A stretch of DNA of 64,000 bases from Planctomycetota bacterium (GTDB lineage: Bacteria > Planctomycetota > JAJSAM01 > JAJVHW01): positions 62,001-126,000 of the forward strand of contig JAJRPF010000074.1 of the NCBI GenBank assembly GCA_024280885.1, in the 5' to 3' direction. The position numbers and the translations under genes were made by a program. Of this stretch, positions 8,647 through 16,898 are shown in pieces (within the stretch, counting starts at the first letter, position 1; the number at the start of each line of letters is the position of its first letter). Under the pieces are notes generated by a model. The model made no database searches. It was not told the origin of the DNA and saw nothing but the letters and a program-made list of their open reading frames with translations.

Positions 8647-9713
8647 TCGCCGTCCCCAGTCACGCTCGCGTCGGGGTTCTCCGACGGCATCTCTTCCACG
8701 ACGAGTTCCCCGGAGGCGATCGCGCGTTCGAGTTGCCGGAGACGCGCCTCGTCGGCCGCGTCGATCAGAGGGCGATTGTACTCGTCGAGCGCCCAGCCAA
8801 CGCCGCCCTCGGCCAGACCGAACGACTGGACGCCCGTCTCGAAGCGCCCCTCCACGAGTGCGAGACACGCCTCGTAGACGGCGACGTCGACCTTCTTGAT
8901 CATCGACGTCAGGACCGTTCCCGGGCGTTCGTGATTCTGATTGGCGTCCACGCCGATGGCGAAGATGCCCGCCTCCTTCGCGCCAGCGATCACGCCGTTC
9001 CCCGTCTGCCCGGCCGCCTGGTAGACGACGTCGGCGCCCTCGCTCGCCAACACGAGCGTCAGTTCCTTGCCACGGACGGGATCGGCGAACGAACCGGCGA
9101 CCAGCGAGAGCACGCGCCCGGGATCGCGACCCAGGTGGCGGCGTTCGGCCTCGAACCCCTGACGGTAGCCGTGCTCGAACTTCATCAGGAGCGGGACGTC
9201 GAGGCCCTTCACGATGCCGATCACGCCCGAGCGACTCTTCCGGGCGGCGAGCGCCCCGACGAGGTAGCTGCCCTCATGCTCACGGAAAATCAGCGATGCA
9301 ACGTTCGGTTGATCCACCACGGCGTCGATGATCGCGAAGCGCGTGTCGGGATGGCGGGCGGCGACCTTCTCGAGGGCCGACGTCATCAGGAATCCAACCG
9401 CGAAGACGAGATCGAAGCCCTCCTCGGCGTAGAACTCGAGATAGCGCTCGTCCTCGCTCATGGCGGCGGGCTCTCCGTAGGCCCGGATGATCCCGAGTTC
9501 GTGGCTCGCGTTCTCGAGGCCGGAGTGGGCCATATCGTTGAACGACCGGTCGCCGAGACCACCGACCGAGAGCACGACAGCCACCCGCATCTTGCCCGGC
9601 TCCGGCGCAGCGGCCTCGCCGGCCCCGCGCAACGCGGCGGCAACCATCAGCGCAAGGCTCAGCACGAGAACGACGCTGCGCAGGCGTCGTCGGCTGATGC
9701 TCGCGTCTCGCAT
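8643..9713 (-). CDS. BMP-family substrate-binding protein (nucleoside-type)
   Basis: The precursor is 356 aa with a signal peptide (MRDASISRRRLRSVVLVLSLALMVAAA). The mature part begins 'MRVAVVLSVGGLGDRSFNDMAHSGLENA', the conserved BMP/PnrA opening in which the Asp and Phe-Asn residues contact the nucleoside. Later motifs include 'VFAVGFLMTSALEKVAARHPDTRFAIID' and 'ADVVYQAAGQTGNGVI'. No lipobox Cys was seen, so it may be free in the periplasm. It is the first gene of a four-gene operon coupled by GTGA overlaps. Divergent deoC, 90 bp away, supports a purine or pyrimidine nucleoside substrate. Confidence 0.88.
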   Translation of the reverse strand: MRDASISRRRLRSVVLVLSLALMVAAALRGAGEAAAPEPGKMRVAVVLSVGGLGDRSFNDMAHSGLENASHELGIIRAYGEPAAMSEDERYLEFYAEEGFDLVFAVGFLMTSALEKVAARHPDTRFAIIDAVVDQPNVASLIFREHEGSYLVGALAARKSRSGVIGIVKGLDVPLLMKFEHGYRQGFEAERRHLGRDPGRVLSLVAGSFADPVRGKELTLVLASEGADVVYQAAGQTGNGVIAGAKEAGIFAIGVDANQNHERPGTVLTSMIKKVDVAVYEACLALVEGRFETGVQSFGLAEGGVGWALDEYNRPLIDAADEARLRQLERAIASGELVVEEMPSENPDASVTGDGE

Positions 9714-9803
9714 CGCGGGAAGGTAACGGGGTAGCGCCCGCCACTGCGCGCGGAAATGTCGTAGCCTTCCGACGTCCCGATCCAGACCCATAGCGAGGGA
9801 AGC
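9714..9803. promoter_or_regulatory. Shared upstream region of the nucleoside importer and deoC
   Basis: This 90-bp divergent intergenic region must hold both promoters. No convincing -35/-10 pair or palindrome was identified by eye. Confidence 0.4.
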
Positions 9804-10451
9804 ATGAAGACCGACGAGTTGGCACCGTTCATCGACCACGCAGCCCTCGGGCCGACGACGCGCTCCGACGACATCGCCACGGCCTGCGCCGAAGCCAAAG
9901 AGCTCGGTTTCCGGGGCGTCGTGGTCCCGAGCGGATCCGTGGCCCAGGCCGTTCGACTCCTGCGCGCGTCCGACGTGAAGGTGATTGCCGCCGTGGGCTT
10001 CCCCCACGGGACAGCTGCGCCTGAGGTCAAGCTCTTCGAGGCGCAGCACGTCATCGAGCTCGGCGCCGACGAGATCGACTATGTCATCTCCACCGGCGCC
10101 GCGCTCGACGGCGACTTCCGCTTCGTACGTGAAGAAGCCGCTGCGCTCACGCGCGCGTGCGGTGGCAAGATCGTCAAGGCAATCATCGAGGTCGGGCTCT
10201 TCCACGAGGCGCAGCTCTTCCAGGTCGCCAGCAGCCTCGCCGACGCCGGAGTCGCCTACGTCAAGACGTGCTCCGGCTTCGCCCCCGGTTCCGCGTCACC
10301 GGAGATCGTCAAGTTTCTGCTCGAAGCGGTCGCCGGCCGCTGCCTCGTGAAGGCCTCGGGCGGGATCAAGGACGCGCGTCAGGCGATCGAGCTGCTGCAG
10401 GCGGGCGCGGCGGTACTGGGCACGAGCCGCGGGGCGGCGCTCTGTTCGTAG
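9804..10451 (+). CDS. deoC: Deoxyribose-phosphate aldolase
   Basis: This 215-aa class I aldolase cleaves 2-deoxyribose 5-phosphate into glyceraldehyde 3-phosphate and acetaldehyde. The Schiff-base lysine is in 'YVKTCSGF' and the second active-site lysine in 'CLVKASGGIK'; the catalytic Asp lies in 'GADEIDYVIS'. The N-terminal 'IDHAALGPTT' matches the family opening (commonly IDHTxL). The length fits the short bacterial type. An AGGGA ribosome site precedes ATG 9804. Divergent placement next to the nucleoside importer suggests it finishes the catabolism of imported deoxynucleosides. Confidence 0.95.
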   Translation: MKTDELAPFIDHAALGPTTRSDDIATACAEAKELGFRGVVVPSGSVAQAVRLLRASDVKVIAAVGFPHGTAAPEVKLFEAQHVIELGADEIDYVISTGAALDGDFRFVREEAAALTRACGGKIVKAIIEVGLFHEAQLFQVASSLADAGVAYVKTCSGFAPGSASPEIVKFLLEAVAGRCLVKASGGIKDARQAIELLQAGAAVLGTSRGAALCS

Positions 10452-10453
10452 GT

Positions 10454-10479
10454 GGGGGGATTGGGGCTGGGGCTGGGGG
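10454..10479 (+). other. G-quadruplex-forming sequence after deoC
   Basis: Four G runs of 6, 4, 4 and 5 bases (10454-10459, 10463-10466, 10469-10472, 10475-10479) are separated by loops ATT, CT and CT. The run starts three bases after the deoC stop, on the coding strand, in the gap between deoC and the convergent kinase gene. Confidence 0.6.
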
Positions 10480-10524
10480 TCAGGATGGATCGCGACTCGT
10501 CGAGGGTCGAAACACCGTGCCAGG

Positions 10525-12363
10525 CTACCCCGGAAGGTCCAGCACGAAGCGCGCGCCCCCGGGCTCGCGGCCGGCGCGATCCAGCGTCACGTCGCCACCG
10601 AGTTCGCGCGCCAGTCCGCGTGAGAGCGCCAGACCGAGGCCCACTCCCGGGATAGAGCCGTCGTTGCGGCCGGCGCGTTCGAAGGACTCGAAGATGGCCT
10701 TCCGATGTGCCGCGTCGATCCCGGGCCCGTGGTCGCGTACGACGAAGCGCACACGTCCGGAAGGCGCGTCGATCGTCAGATCAATGCGTGGCGTCTCGCT
10801 GGATGCGCCGTACTTGCAGGCGTTGTCCACGAGGTTCAGGAGGATCTGACCGATCGCCTCGACGTCGGCGGCGATGACGTCGGTCCCGGGGCCGCGGACG
10901 TCCACGGTCAACGCGAGATCGGCCTCGGCGGCGCGGCGCTCCAGACGGGGTTGCAGACGCTCGATCAGATCGCAGAGCGACAGTCTCTCGATCCGGCCGC
11001 GTGCACGGCCCTGCTCCAGTCGTGAGTAGGCGAGCACGTTCTCGACGACGCTGCTCAGACGCTCGCTCTCGACCTGCAGAGTGCGCAGGTACTCCTGCTG
11101 TCGATCCGGGTCCGCAACCATGCCGTCGGCGAGCATCTCGGCGTAGAGCCGGAACGTGGTCAACGGCGTTCGGAGCTCGTGTGTGACCGCGGACGCGAAC
11201 CGGCTGCGGCGCTCCCCGTACGCGATGCTCGCGCGCAACGTCACGCCAGCGACTGCCAGCGCACACAGCACCGCGGCCCACGTCAGCCAGAGCGCCTGCC
11301 GCGTCGGACTCCCCGCAACGACCGGTCTCGGCGGCGGCGCGACGACGAGCGCCATCGGGACGGTCACGAGAACACGCCCCGATGCGTCGTCGGCCGTTCG
11401 CTCCTCCTCGACCGGGACGAGTGACGCACCCGGAAAGAGGTCCGCCACCTGCTCGAGTAGATCGCTCTCGAGCGACGGCCAGTCGATGAGAAAGCCCTGC
11501 AGCCCGGGTTGCGTCATAGGCGGGAAGTCACCGTTTGGGTAGTAGTCGCCGTAGGGAACGGTCACGCGCCGTACGAACGCCAGCTCTCTGTCGGCGGCAT
11601 CACCGAGCCAGACCGCGACCAACGGGCCGACGGGAGACGCGTCGGTCTCGCGATCCGTGGCAGCATCCACCTCCGCGATTTGCGCCGGCGGCAAGCTGTT
11701 GAAATTGCGCTGCTTGCGCGCCTGGAGAGCGCGATTATTGCCTTGCAGAGCGCCCTTCGTCGCCGCCCAGGAATCGTTCTGCAGGATCTCCTGCGCGGTC
11801 TGGGCGACGTTCAACGCGGCGGGGCTCAACTGCTCGCGCTCAACCCCTGCGCGCCGATCCTCGAGTTCGGCTACGCGTGTCGCGAGCGCCTCGTACGTGA
11901 TCAACGGCTCGACCGCCCGGAGATCAGCGGGGTCCGAGTCCGCCGTAGCCCCCGACGTCCCGGCCGCGAGCGCGCGAGCACGATCCACTCCGGACGGAGC
12001 TTGCGGCAAGACCAGGTCGCGCCCCTCCAGCAATTCGAAGTACTGGCGAACGTGGCGCGAGCGGAAGTTCAATGCCTGGTCGAATGTTTGGCTCACACGA
12101 CCAACGCGGAATGGCAGATACGTCTCGACGCCACGCGCCGCTTCGGCGGCGAGAAACGGCGCGAACCAGGAGTCCATCCGCCACAGCGCCTCGCGCACGA
12201 GTTGCTCATGACCGACCTCGACGCGCGCTTGCGCTTCGGATTGCTCCAGATCGATCGCGATCGCCGAGATGGCCGCGAGCGCAGTCAACACGGCGACGGC
12301 ACACGCGGTGTAGACACTCCACCAGAGACGCGGTCTCGGCTTCAATCGGCGGACTCCGGACAC
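10525..12363 (-). CDS. Membrane sensor histidine kinase
   Basis: This is a 612-aa sensor kinase with a first membrane helix near residues 14-37, a periplasmic sensor of about 310 residues without a recognised fold, and a second helix near 358-378. The HisKA H-box 'FASAVTHELRTPLTTF' puts the phosphorylated His at about 395. The ATPase domain has N-box 'NLVDNACKYG', G1 'RDHGPGID' and G2 'GVGLGLALSRGL'. The GTG at 12363 is used; a TTG at 12345 gives a four-base TTGA overlap with the response-regulator stop and is an equally good start. It is coupled behind its regulator, its likely phosphotransfer partner. Confidence 0.9.
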   Translation of the reverse strand: MSGVRRLKPRPRLWWSVYTACAVAVLTALAAISAIAIDLEQSEAQARVEVGHEQLVREALWRMDSWFAPFLAAEAARGVETYLPFRVGRVSQTFDQALNFRSRHVRQYFELLEGRDLVLPQAPSGVDRARALAAGTSGATADSDPADLRAVEPLITYEALATRVAELEDRRAGVEREQLSPAALNVAQTAQEILQNDSWAATKGALQGNNRALQARKQRNFNSLPPAQIAEVDAATDRETDASPVGPLVAVWLGDAADRELAFVRRVTVPYGDYYPNGDFPPMTQPGLQGFLIDWPSLESDLLEQVADLFPGASLVPVEEERTADDASGRVLVTVPMALVVAPPPRPVVAGSPTRQALWLTWAAVLCALAVAGVTLRASIAYGERRSRFASAVTHELRTPLTTFRLYAEMLADGMVADPDRQQEYLRTLQVESERLSSVVENVLAYSRLEQGRARGRIERLSLCDLIERLQPRLERRAAEADLALTVDVRGPGTDVIAADVEAIGQILLNLVDNACKYGASSETPRIDLTIDAPSGRVRFVVRDHGPGIDAAHRKAIFESFERAGRNDGSIPGVGLGLALSRGLARELGGDVTLDRAGREPGGARFVLDLPG

Positions 12364-13055
12364 GCGAGCATGTAGCCCTTCGCACGCACGGTAACGACGA
12401 CGCGCGGCTCCGCAGGGTCATCGTCCAATTTCTCGCGCAGGCGAGCGATGTGCACATCCACCGTGCGCGTGTGGAGGCCGCGCGGATCGAGGCCCCAGAC
12501 GCTTCGCAACAACTCGTCGCGCGACACGGCGCGACCCGGGGATCCGGCGAGGTAGCGCAGCGTCGCCGCCTCCTTCTCCGAGAGCACGCGCACGGCGCCA
12601 CTCGGCAATTGCACCTCGCGGCGCTCGAAGTCGATCCGGCGCCCACCGACGTCGATCCGGGCAACGTCCGTCGGGCGCTCGGCCGACCGGCGCAAGACGG
12701 CCTCGACACGGGCGAGCAGTTCCTTCGCACCGAACGGCTTCACGACGTAGTCGTCGGCGCCGGCATCGAGTCCAGTCACGCAATCGGACTCGGAGCCGCG
12801 CGCGGTCACCATGATCACCGGCAGGCGAGGGCGCGCCCTGCGCAGACGCTGGAGTACACCGAAGCCGTCCATCCCCGGCAGCATCACGTCCAGCAGCACG
12901 AGATCCAACTCGGCGGTCACGGCGGCCTGCAGACCGGAGGGACCGTCGTCGCGCTCGATCGGCGCGAACCCGGCGAAGCGCAGCGTATCGACAATCCCCC
13001 GCCGGATAGCGGCATCGTCCTCGATCACCAGAATGCGTCGTATGGTCATGACCAT
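12342..13055 (-). CDS. OmpR/PhoB-family response regulator
   Basis: The product is 237 aa. The receiver domain has the acidic pair near residue 13, phospho-acceptor Asp near 56 ('LVLLDVMLPGMDG'), Thr in 'IMVTAR' and Lys near 106 ('YVVKPF'). The C-terminal winged helix ends in the typical 'HTRTVDVHIARLREKL' recognition helix and 'VRAKGYML' hairpin. A second ATG two codons in (MTIRRILV) is an alternative start. It is the first gene of the two-component operon. Two GTTAC-N6-GTAAC palindromes lie between it and the divergent 1077-aa secreted protein and may be its targets. Confidence 0.93.
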   Translation of the reverse strand: MVMTIRRILVIEDDAAIRRGIVDTLRFAGFAPIERDDGPSGLQAAVTAELDLVLLDVMLPGMDGFGVLQRLRRARPRLPVIMVTARGSESDCVTGLDAGADDYVVKPFGAKELLARVEAVLRRSAERPTDVARIDVGGRRIDFERREVQLPSGAVRVLSEKEAATLRYLAGSPGRAVSRDELLRSVWGLDPRGLHTRTVDVHIARLREKLDDDPAEPRVVVTVRAKGYMLACPESAD

Positions 13056-13205
13056 GGCGATCTTACTCCCTGTCCCGCCACATCGATCGAGAGGGACCCG
13101 ATCGCCCGCCGCGTGGGCTTCTGGTCGTGACAGTCGTGCCGTCCAAGCACCCGCGAGACGCCTTCACGCTCCGAAGCCAACACTACGCTCGCCGGGAGTG
13201 AACCG

Positions 13206-13225
13206 CAGTTACAGCCATGTAACTG
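13206..13225. promoter_or_regulatory. Palindrome CAGTTAC-N6-GTAACTG
   Basis: A perfect 7-bp inverted repeat has a 6-bp spacer (AGCCAT). The core GTTACAG-NNNN-GTAAC recurs at 13446-13461. It is probably an operator for a dimeric regulator, possibly the adjacent OmpR-type protein, although that family more often binds direct repeats. Confidence 0.5.
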
Positions 13226-13445
13226 GGGCCCGAAGAGACCTCTTGTCGGACGTCAGGCGATATCGCATCGCCGGACTGGCGCCTGGCGGGTCGTTGGTAG
13301 ATCGTCGCTCGACGCGGCTGCGGTCGAGCTGCAATCCAGTCTTGCACTAATAATACAGGCGCGCGCTCGCGCGCACGGACTCCCCGGATCCGAGATGCGT
13401 CGCGAGAAATGGCAGATTGTGACGAGATTTCCGGGGGACACGGTT

Positions 13446-13461
13446 GTTACAGTTCGGTAAC
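13446..13461. promoter_or_regulatory. Palindrome GTTAC-N6-GTAAC, second copy
   Basis: GTTAC-AGTTCG-GTAAC lies 71 bp upstream of the ATG of the secreted protein and shares the half sites and the spacer start (AG) with the element at 13206. Its distance to the start codon suits control of that gene. Confidence 0.5.
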
Positions 13462-13532
13462 GCAGCGGAGGTGACGAAGCTCACACCCTTCGAACCCCAG
13501 CGAACGCACCTCTGCGCGCAACGGAGGAAGCT

Positions 13533-16500
13533 ATGCAGGGATCGCGCAACAAGATCGCGGCGTTCGCACTCGCAGCGGTGGCAGCCATGGCTGCCCCGGC
13601 GTTCGCCCAGGACTACTCAACCTCGACGGTCAGCAACAAGTACCTGACGCCGCCGGGTTCGGCGACCACATTGACGTTCGGGAACGCCGACGACGGCGCC
13701 ACGTCGATCACGCTCCCGTTCGCGTTCCCGTACTTCGGGGGTTCCTACTCGTCCGCCAGCGTCTGTACGAACGGCTTCGTTCAGTTCGGCGGCGGCAGCT
13801 CGAGTTCGCTGAGCAACACCACTCTCCCCGCCTCCGGGACGAACGACGGAGTGGTCGCACTGATGTGGATGGATCTCAATCCGCGCTCGGCGGGATCCGT
13901 CAAGACTTGGACGACCGGGCAGACGCCGAATCGCGTATTCATCGTCGGTTTTCAGGGTGTGCCGCGCTTCGGCGGGAACATCACGATGTCGCTCCAAGCC
14001 CAGTTCTTCGAGACGACCGGTAGGATCATCCTCGCGTACGGGTCGGAGACCTCGTGGGACGCGACGGGCTATACGACCGGTATCGACGCGATCGGATCGG
14101 ATCTCCGCTTCGCGTACGCACCCGGGAAGTCGGGCAACAACAACAGTGGCAAGCCTTCCGACTATCAATTCGACCCGGCGATCACGAACATCACGGGACG
14201 CCTCCTCATCGACGAGATCGTCTCGGACAGTTCAGGGCTCGGAAACTCGGTGAACGCGGAAGTGGCCCCGACGGGGTTGTCAATCGAGTTGCGCGGTAGC
14301 AACGGCACGTCCGGGTTCGGCACCGTTGACGCGGACGGCGATTTCTCGATCCGCGGCGTCGCGCTTGCCTCGGCCGATAGCGGCGAGGTCGTGGTGGTGG
14401 CCGCAACACCGGCCTGCTCGGTCTCCCCGTCCACCAGCACGACGGCATTGGTTCCCGCATACGCCAAGTCGATTGCGACCGGCATCAGTTTCGGGACCGA
14501 TTCCTCGATCGGTACGAAGACCCTCGACTCCGACACCGACGCCGACCAGTCGGCGCGCAAGGCCATTCAGATCGCGCTCCAAATGACGAAGATCCACACG
14601 TGGGTCACCGCGCGGACCGAAGACGCGATCCCACAAATCCCGGTCTTCTTCACGGACGCGGCGTCGCTCGGGACGAACTTCGCCGCTGGCAACGCGACGA
14701 CTCCGCCGAGCATCCGAATTGGTGGTAGCGGCAGCGGCAATCTGGACGCATTCGACGCGGCCGTCGTGGCGCGGGTCTACGCGCGTCACGTGCTCTCCAA
14801 GATGAACGGCATCATCTCGAGTACGTACACCGCGGACATCAACGCATCGACCGACGACCGGAACGCGCTTGCCGATGCGTTCGGCCACTACCTGTTCGCG
14901 ATCGCGAATGGCGCGACGCGCACCTTCGATGGCACATCGAGTTCCGCCACGACCGAGTTCGACCTCGAGACGCCGGGCCTGTCGTCGACTCCGGACTCGG
15001 ACGTGGCGGGGTGGGGCGCGGCCGCATTCTTCGACCTGATCGACGCGGACAACGAATCGCACGACACGATCGACGGCACGCTGGGCACGGCCGCCGAACG
15101 CCCCTTCGCGGTGGTCGACGCGCTCACCGAGGGCGTGACACCTCCGGGCTTCCTGAACGAATGGGATCGGCAGGGCTTCGACAGTGCGGGCCTCGTGTCG
15201 AACTTCATCCGACATGGACTGCTGGCCGATGACGCGGCCGAGCCCAACGACACCGCCGACACCGCCTTCGACCTCGGTCAGGCTGGCGTCCGGCAGAGCA
15301 AGAACATCCTCAATCGCTTCAACGAAGATTGGTTCGAGGTCCTCGTCCCGGGCTCCACGCCCGCGTTCCTGGTCGAGATGAAGTACAACCGCTTCGACAA
15401 TCAGGCCGACATCACACTTGAGATCCGCACGGTCGGCGGCTCCGTCCTCGCGACGGGCGTCCCCGACGGTGAGAACGGCCCGATCCGCGCCATCACGGGT
15501 GGACTTGGCCCGGGCCCCGTCTACATCCGCATTGCTCACAACAGCGGTGACCCCATCGACGACTACACCGTGCAGGCGTTCTCGCGCATCGCCGTCTCGA
15601 CGAGCGGAGTGCCGGAGTGGACGGTGCGCCGCACCATCAACCAGGCGATCCAGATCACAGGCGGTATCGCGCCGTACACGCTGCGCGTCAAGCCCGGATC
15701 GCAGTTGCCGCGCGGCATGATCCTCGACGATGCGAACGGGCGCCTGATCGGTTCACCGCTGGACGTCGGCACGGTCACGTTCACAGTCGAAGCGGCTGAC
15801 GCAGGCGACCCGCTGCATAGCGGTTCGTTCACACAGGCATTCAAGATCAACTCGCTGCTCTCGTTCAGCGCACCGGCACTGACGGGGGTGGCGCTCAGCC
15901 GCGAGACCGACGTCAATCTCGGGCGTCTCGGCGGCACCAATCCGATCACGGTGGACGAGTTCACCGGAACGCTCCCGAACGGGCTCGCGCTCACCGAGGA
16001 CTTCCACATTCGCGGCACGGCGACCGAGCCGGGCGGCGGCGATCTGACCCTCAGGGCGACGGATCTCGCCGGTTCGACCGCAACGATGGAGACGACCCTG
16101 GTGGTCTGCATTCCAGTCCGTGGCAAGAACGAGCAGCTGCCGTTCGCCGCGGGGGACGCCGCCGCGGGGTACTACTTCGACGCACTCGCGGGCGGCACCA
16201 TCAACCTGAAGATCAAGACCGCCAAGAAGCGGGCCAAGCGCGCGTACGACGTCCTGGTCCTCGGACCGGACGGCAACATCATCGTGGGCGGCAAGGTGAA
16301 GGTGAAAGCCGGCACGATCATCATGAAGAAGGTGCCCACGCCGAGGACGGGACGCTACTTCGTGGCGTTCTCGAGTTCGGACGGCGGCGAAGAGACGCAA
16401 CTGCTCGGCACCCTCAAGACGGCGTTGCCGAAGAAGGGCGCTGGCGCTCTGGAGCGGCTCGAGCTCGGGGAGCAGTACATCGTCGAGTTCGGCGCACTCA

Positions 16501-16766
16501 CAGGCGCCTCGTTCACGCTGAAGGGAAAGACCACGGACCTCATGGAGATTGCCGTGGACTTCATCATCCAGCCGGATGGGACTCCAATCCCGTTCGACGC
16601 TGTCACCGTTGCGAACAAGAACGGGAAAGTGACGATCACGGTCGCTGGCCTGACGCAGGACGGCACGTACGCCATCTACATGCAGCCACGGAAGACTGAT
16701 CTCGCCGACTTCTCCTTCAAGTTCAAGCTCAAGCAGCCCAAGGGCGGCGCGTTCTCGATCGACTGA
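13533..16766 (+). CDS. Large exported protein with putative Ig-like and PPC-like domains
   Basis: The precursor is 1077 aa. GGAGGAAG directly precedes ATG 13533, and the signal peptide ends 'AAPAFAQ'. Residues 25-190 resemble exported beta-rich modules ('FPYFGGSYSSASVCTNGFVQFG'). Around residue 570, 'DDAAEPNDTADTAFDLG' followed by 'NEDWFEVLVP' is typical of a pre-peptidase C-terminal (PPC) domain. A putative Ig/cadherin-like repeat follows ('PRGMILDDANGRLIGSPLDVGTVTFTV'), and the C-terminus is Lys-rich beta sandwich, similar in style to the exported protein at 29883. No protease motif was seen. It is probably a cell-surface or secreted structural protein, possibly controlled by the adjacent two-component system. 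Confidence 0.8.
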   Translation: MQGSRNKIAAFALAAVAAMAAPAFAQDYSTSTVSNKYLTPPGSATTLTFGNADDGATSITLPFAFPYFGGSYSSASVCTNGFVQFGGGSSSSLSNTTLPASGTNDGVVALMWMDLNPRSAGSVKTWTTGQTPNRVFIVGFQGVPRFGGNITMSLQAQFFETTGRIILAYGSETSWDATGYTTGIDAIGSDLRFAYAPGKSGNNNSGKPSDYQFDPAITNITGRLLIDEIVSDSSGLGNSVNAEVAPTGLSIELRGSNGTSGFGTVDADGDFSIRGVALASADSGEVVVVAATPACSVSPSTSTTALVPAYAKSIATGISFGTDSSIGTKTLDSDTDADQSARKAIQIALQMTKIHTWVTARTEDAIPQIPVFFTDAASLGTNFAAGNATTPPSIRIGGSGSGNLDAFDAAVVARVYARHVLSKMNGIISSTYTADINASTDDRNALADAFGHYLFAIANGATRTFDGTSSSATTEFDLETPGLSSTPDSDVAGWGAAAFFDLIDADNESHDTIDGTLGTAAERPFAVVDALTEGVTPPGFLNEWDRQGFDSAGLVSNFIRHGLLADDAAEPNDTADTAFDLGQAGVRQSKNILNRFNEDWFEVLVPGSTPAFLVEMKYNRFDNQADITLEIRTVGGSVLATGVPDGENGPIRAITGGLGPGPVYIRIAHNSGDPIDDYTVQAFSRIAVSTSGVPEWTVRRTINQAIQITGGIAPYTLRVKPGSQLPRGMILDDANGRLIGSPLDVGTVTFTVEAADAGDPLHSGSFTQAFKINSLLSFSAPALTGVALSRETDVNLGRLGGTNPITVDEFTGTLPNGLALTEDFHIRGTATEPGGGDLTLRATDLAGSTATMETTLVVCIPVRGKNEQLPFAAGDAAAGYYFDALAGGTINLKIKTAKKRAKRAYDVLVLGPDGNIIVGGKVKVKAGTIIMKKVPTPRTGRYFVAFSSSDGGEETQLLGTLKTALPKKGAGALERLELGEQYIVEFGALTGASFTLKGKTTDLMEIAVDFIIQPDGTPIPFDAVTVANKNGKVTITVAGLTQDGTYAIYMQPRKTDLADFSFKFKLKQPKGGAFSID

Positions 16767-16794
16767 CAGACGATCGGACCCCGACGCAGTCAAT

Positions 16795-16827
16795 CGACCG
16801 CCGGTCCGCTCTGCGGGCCGGCGGTCG
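16795..16827 (+). terminator. Hairpin terminator after the 1077-aa protein gene
   Basis: CGACCGCCGG (16795-16804) pairs perfectly with CCGGCGGTCG (16818-16827), and an inner CCGC/GCGG extends the stem to a TCT loop. It sits 28 bp after the stop and is followed by GTGTTTCC, a weak T tract. Confidence 0.65.
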
Positions 16828-16898
16828 CGTGTTTCCAGGGACTCCGATGCGATCTCGCGACGCGGCGCGTACGATCTCCCGTTCACGGAGGTTGAGCG

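Larger units (their letters stand above)
13056..13532. other. Divergent intergenic region with two palindromes
   Basis: This 477-bp gap lies between the response regulator and the large secreted protein. It holds the two GTTAC-N6-GTAAC elements and an AT-rich TAATAATAC stretch at 13348-13356 that could be a -10 region. The DNA is otherwise featureless and no ORF is convincing. Confidence 0.5.
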
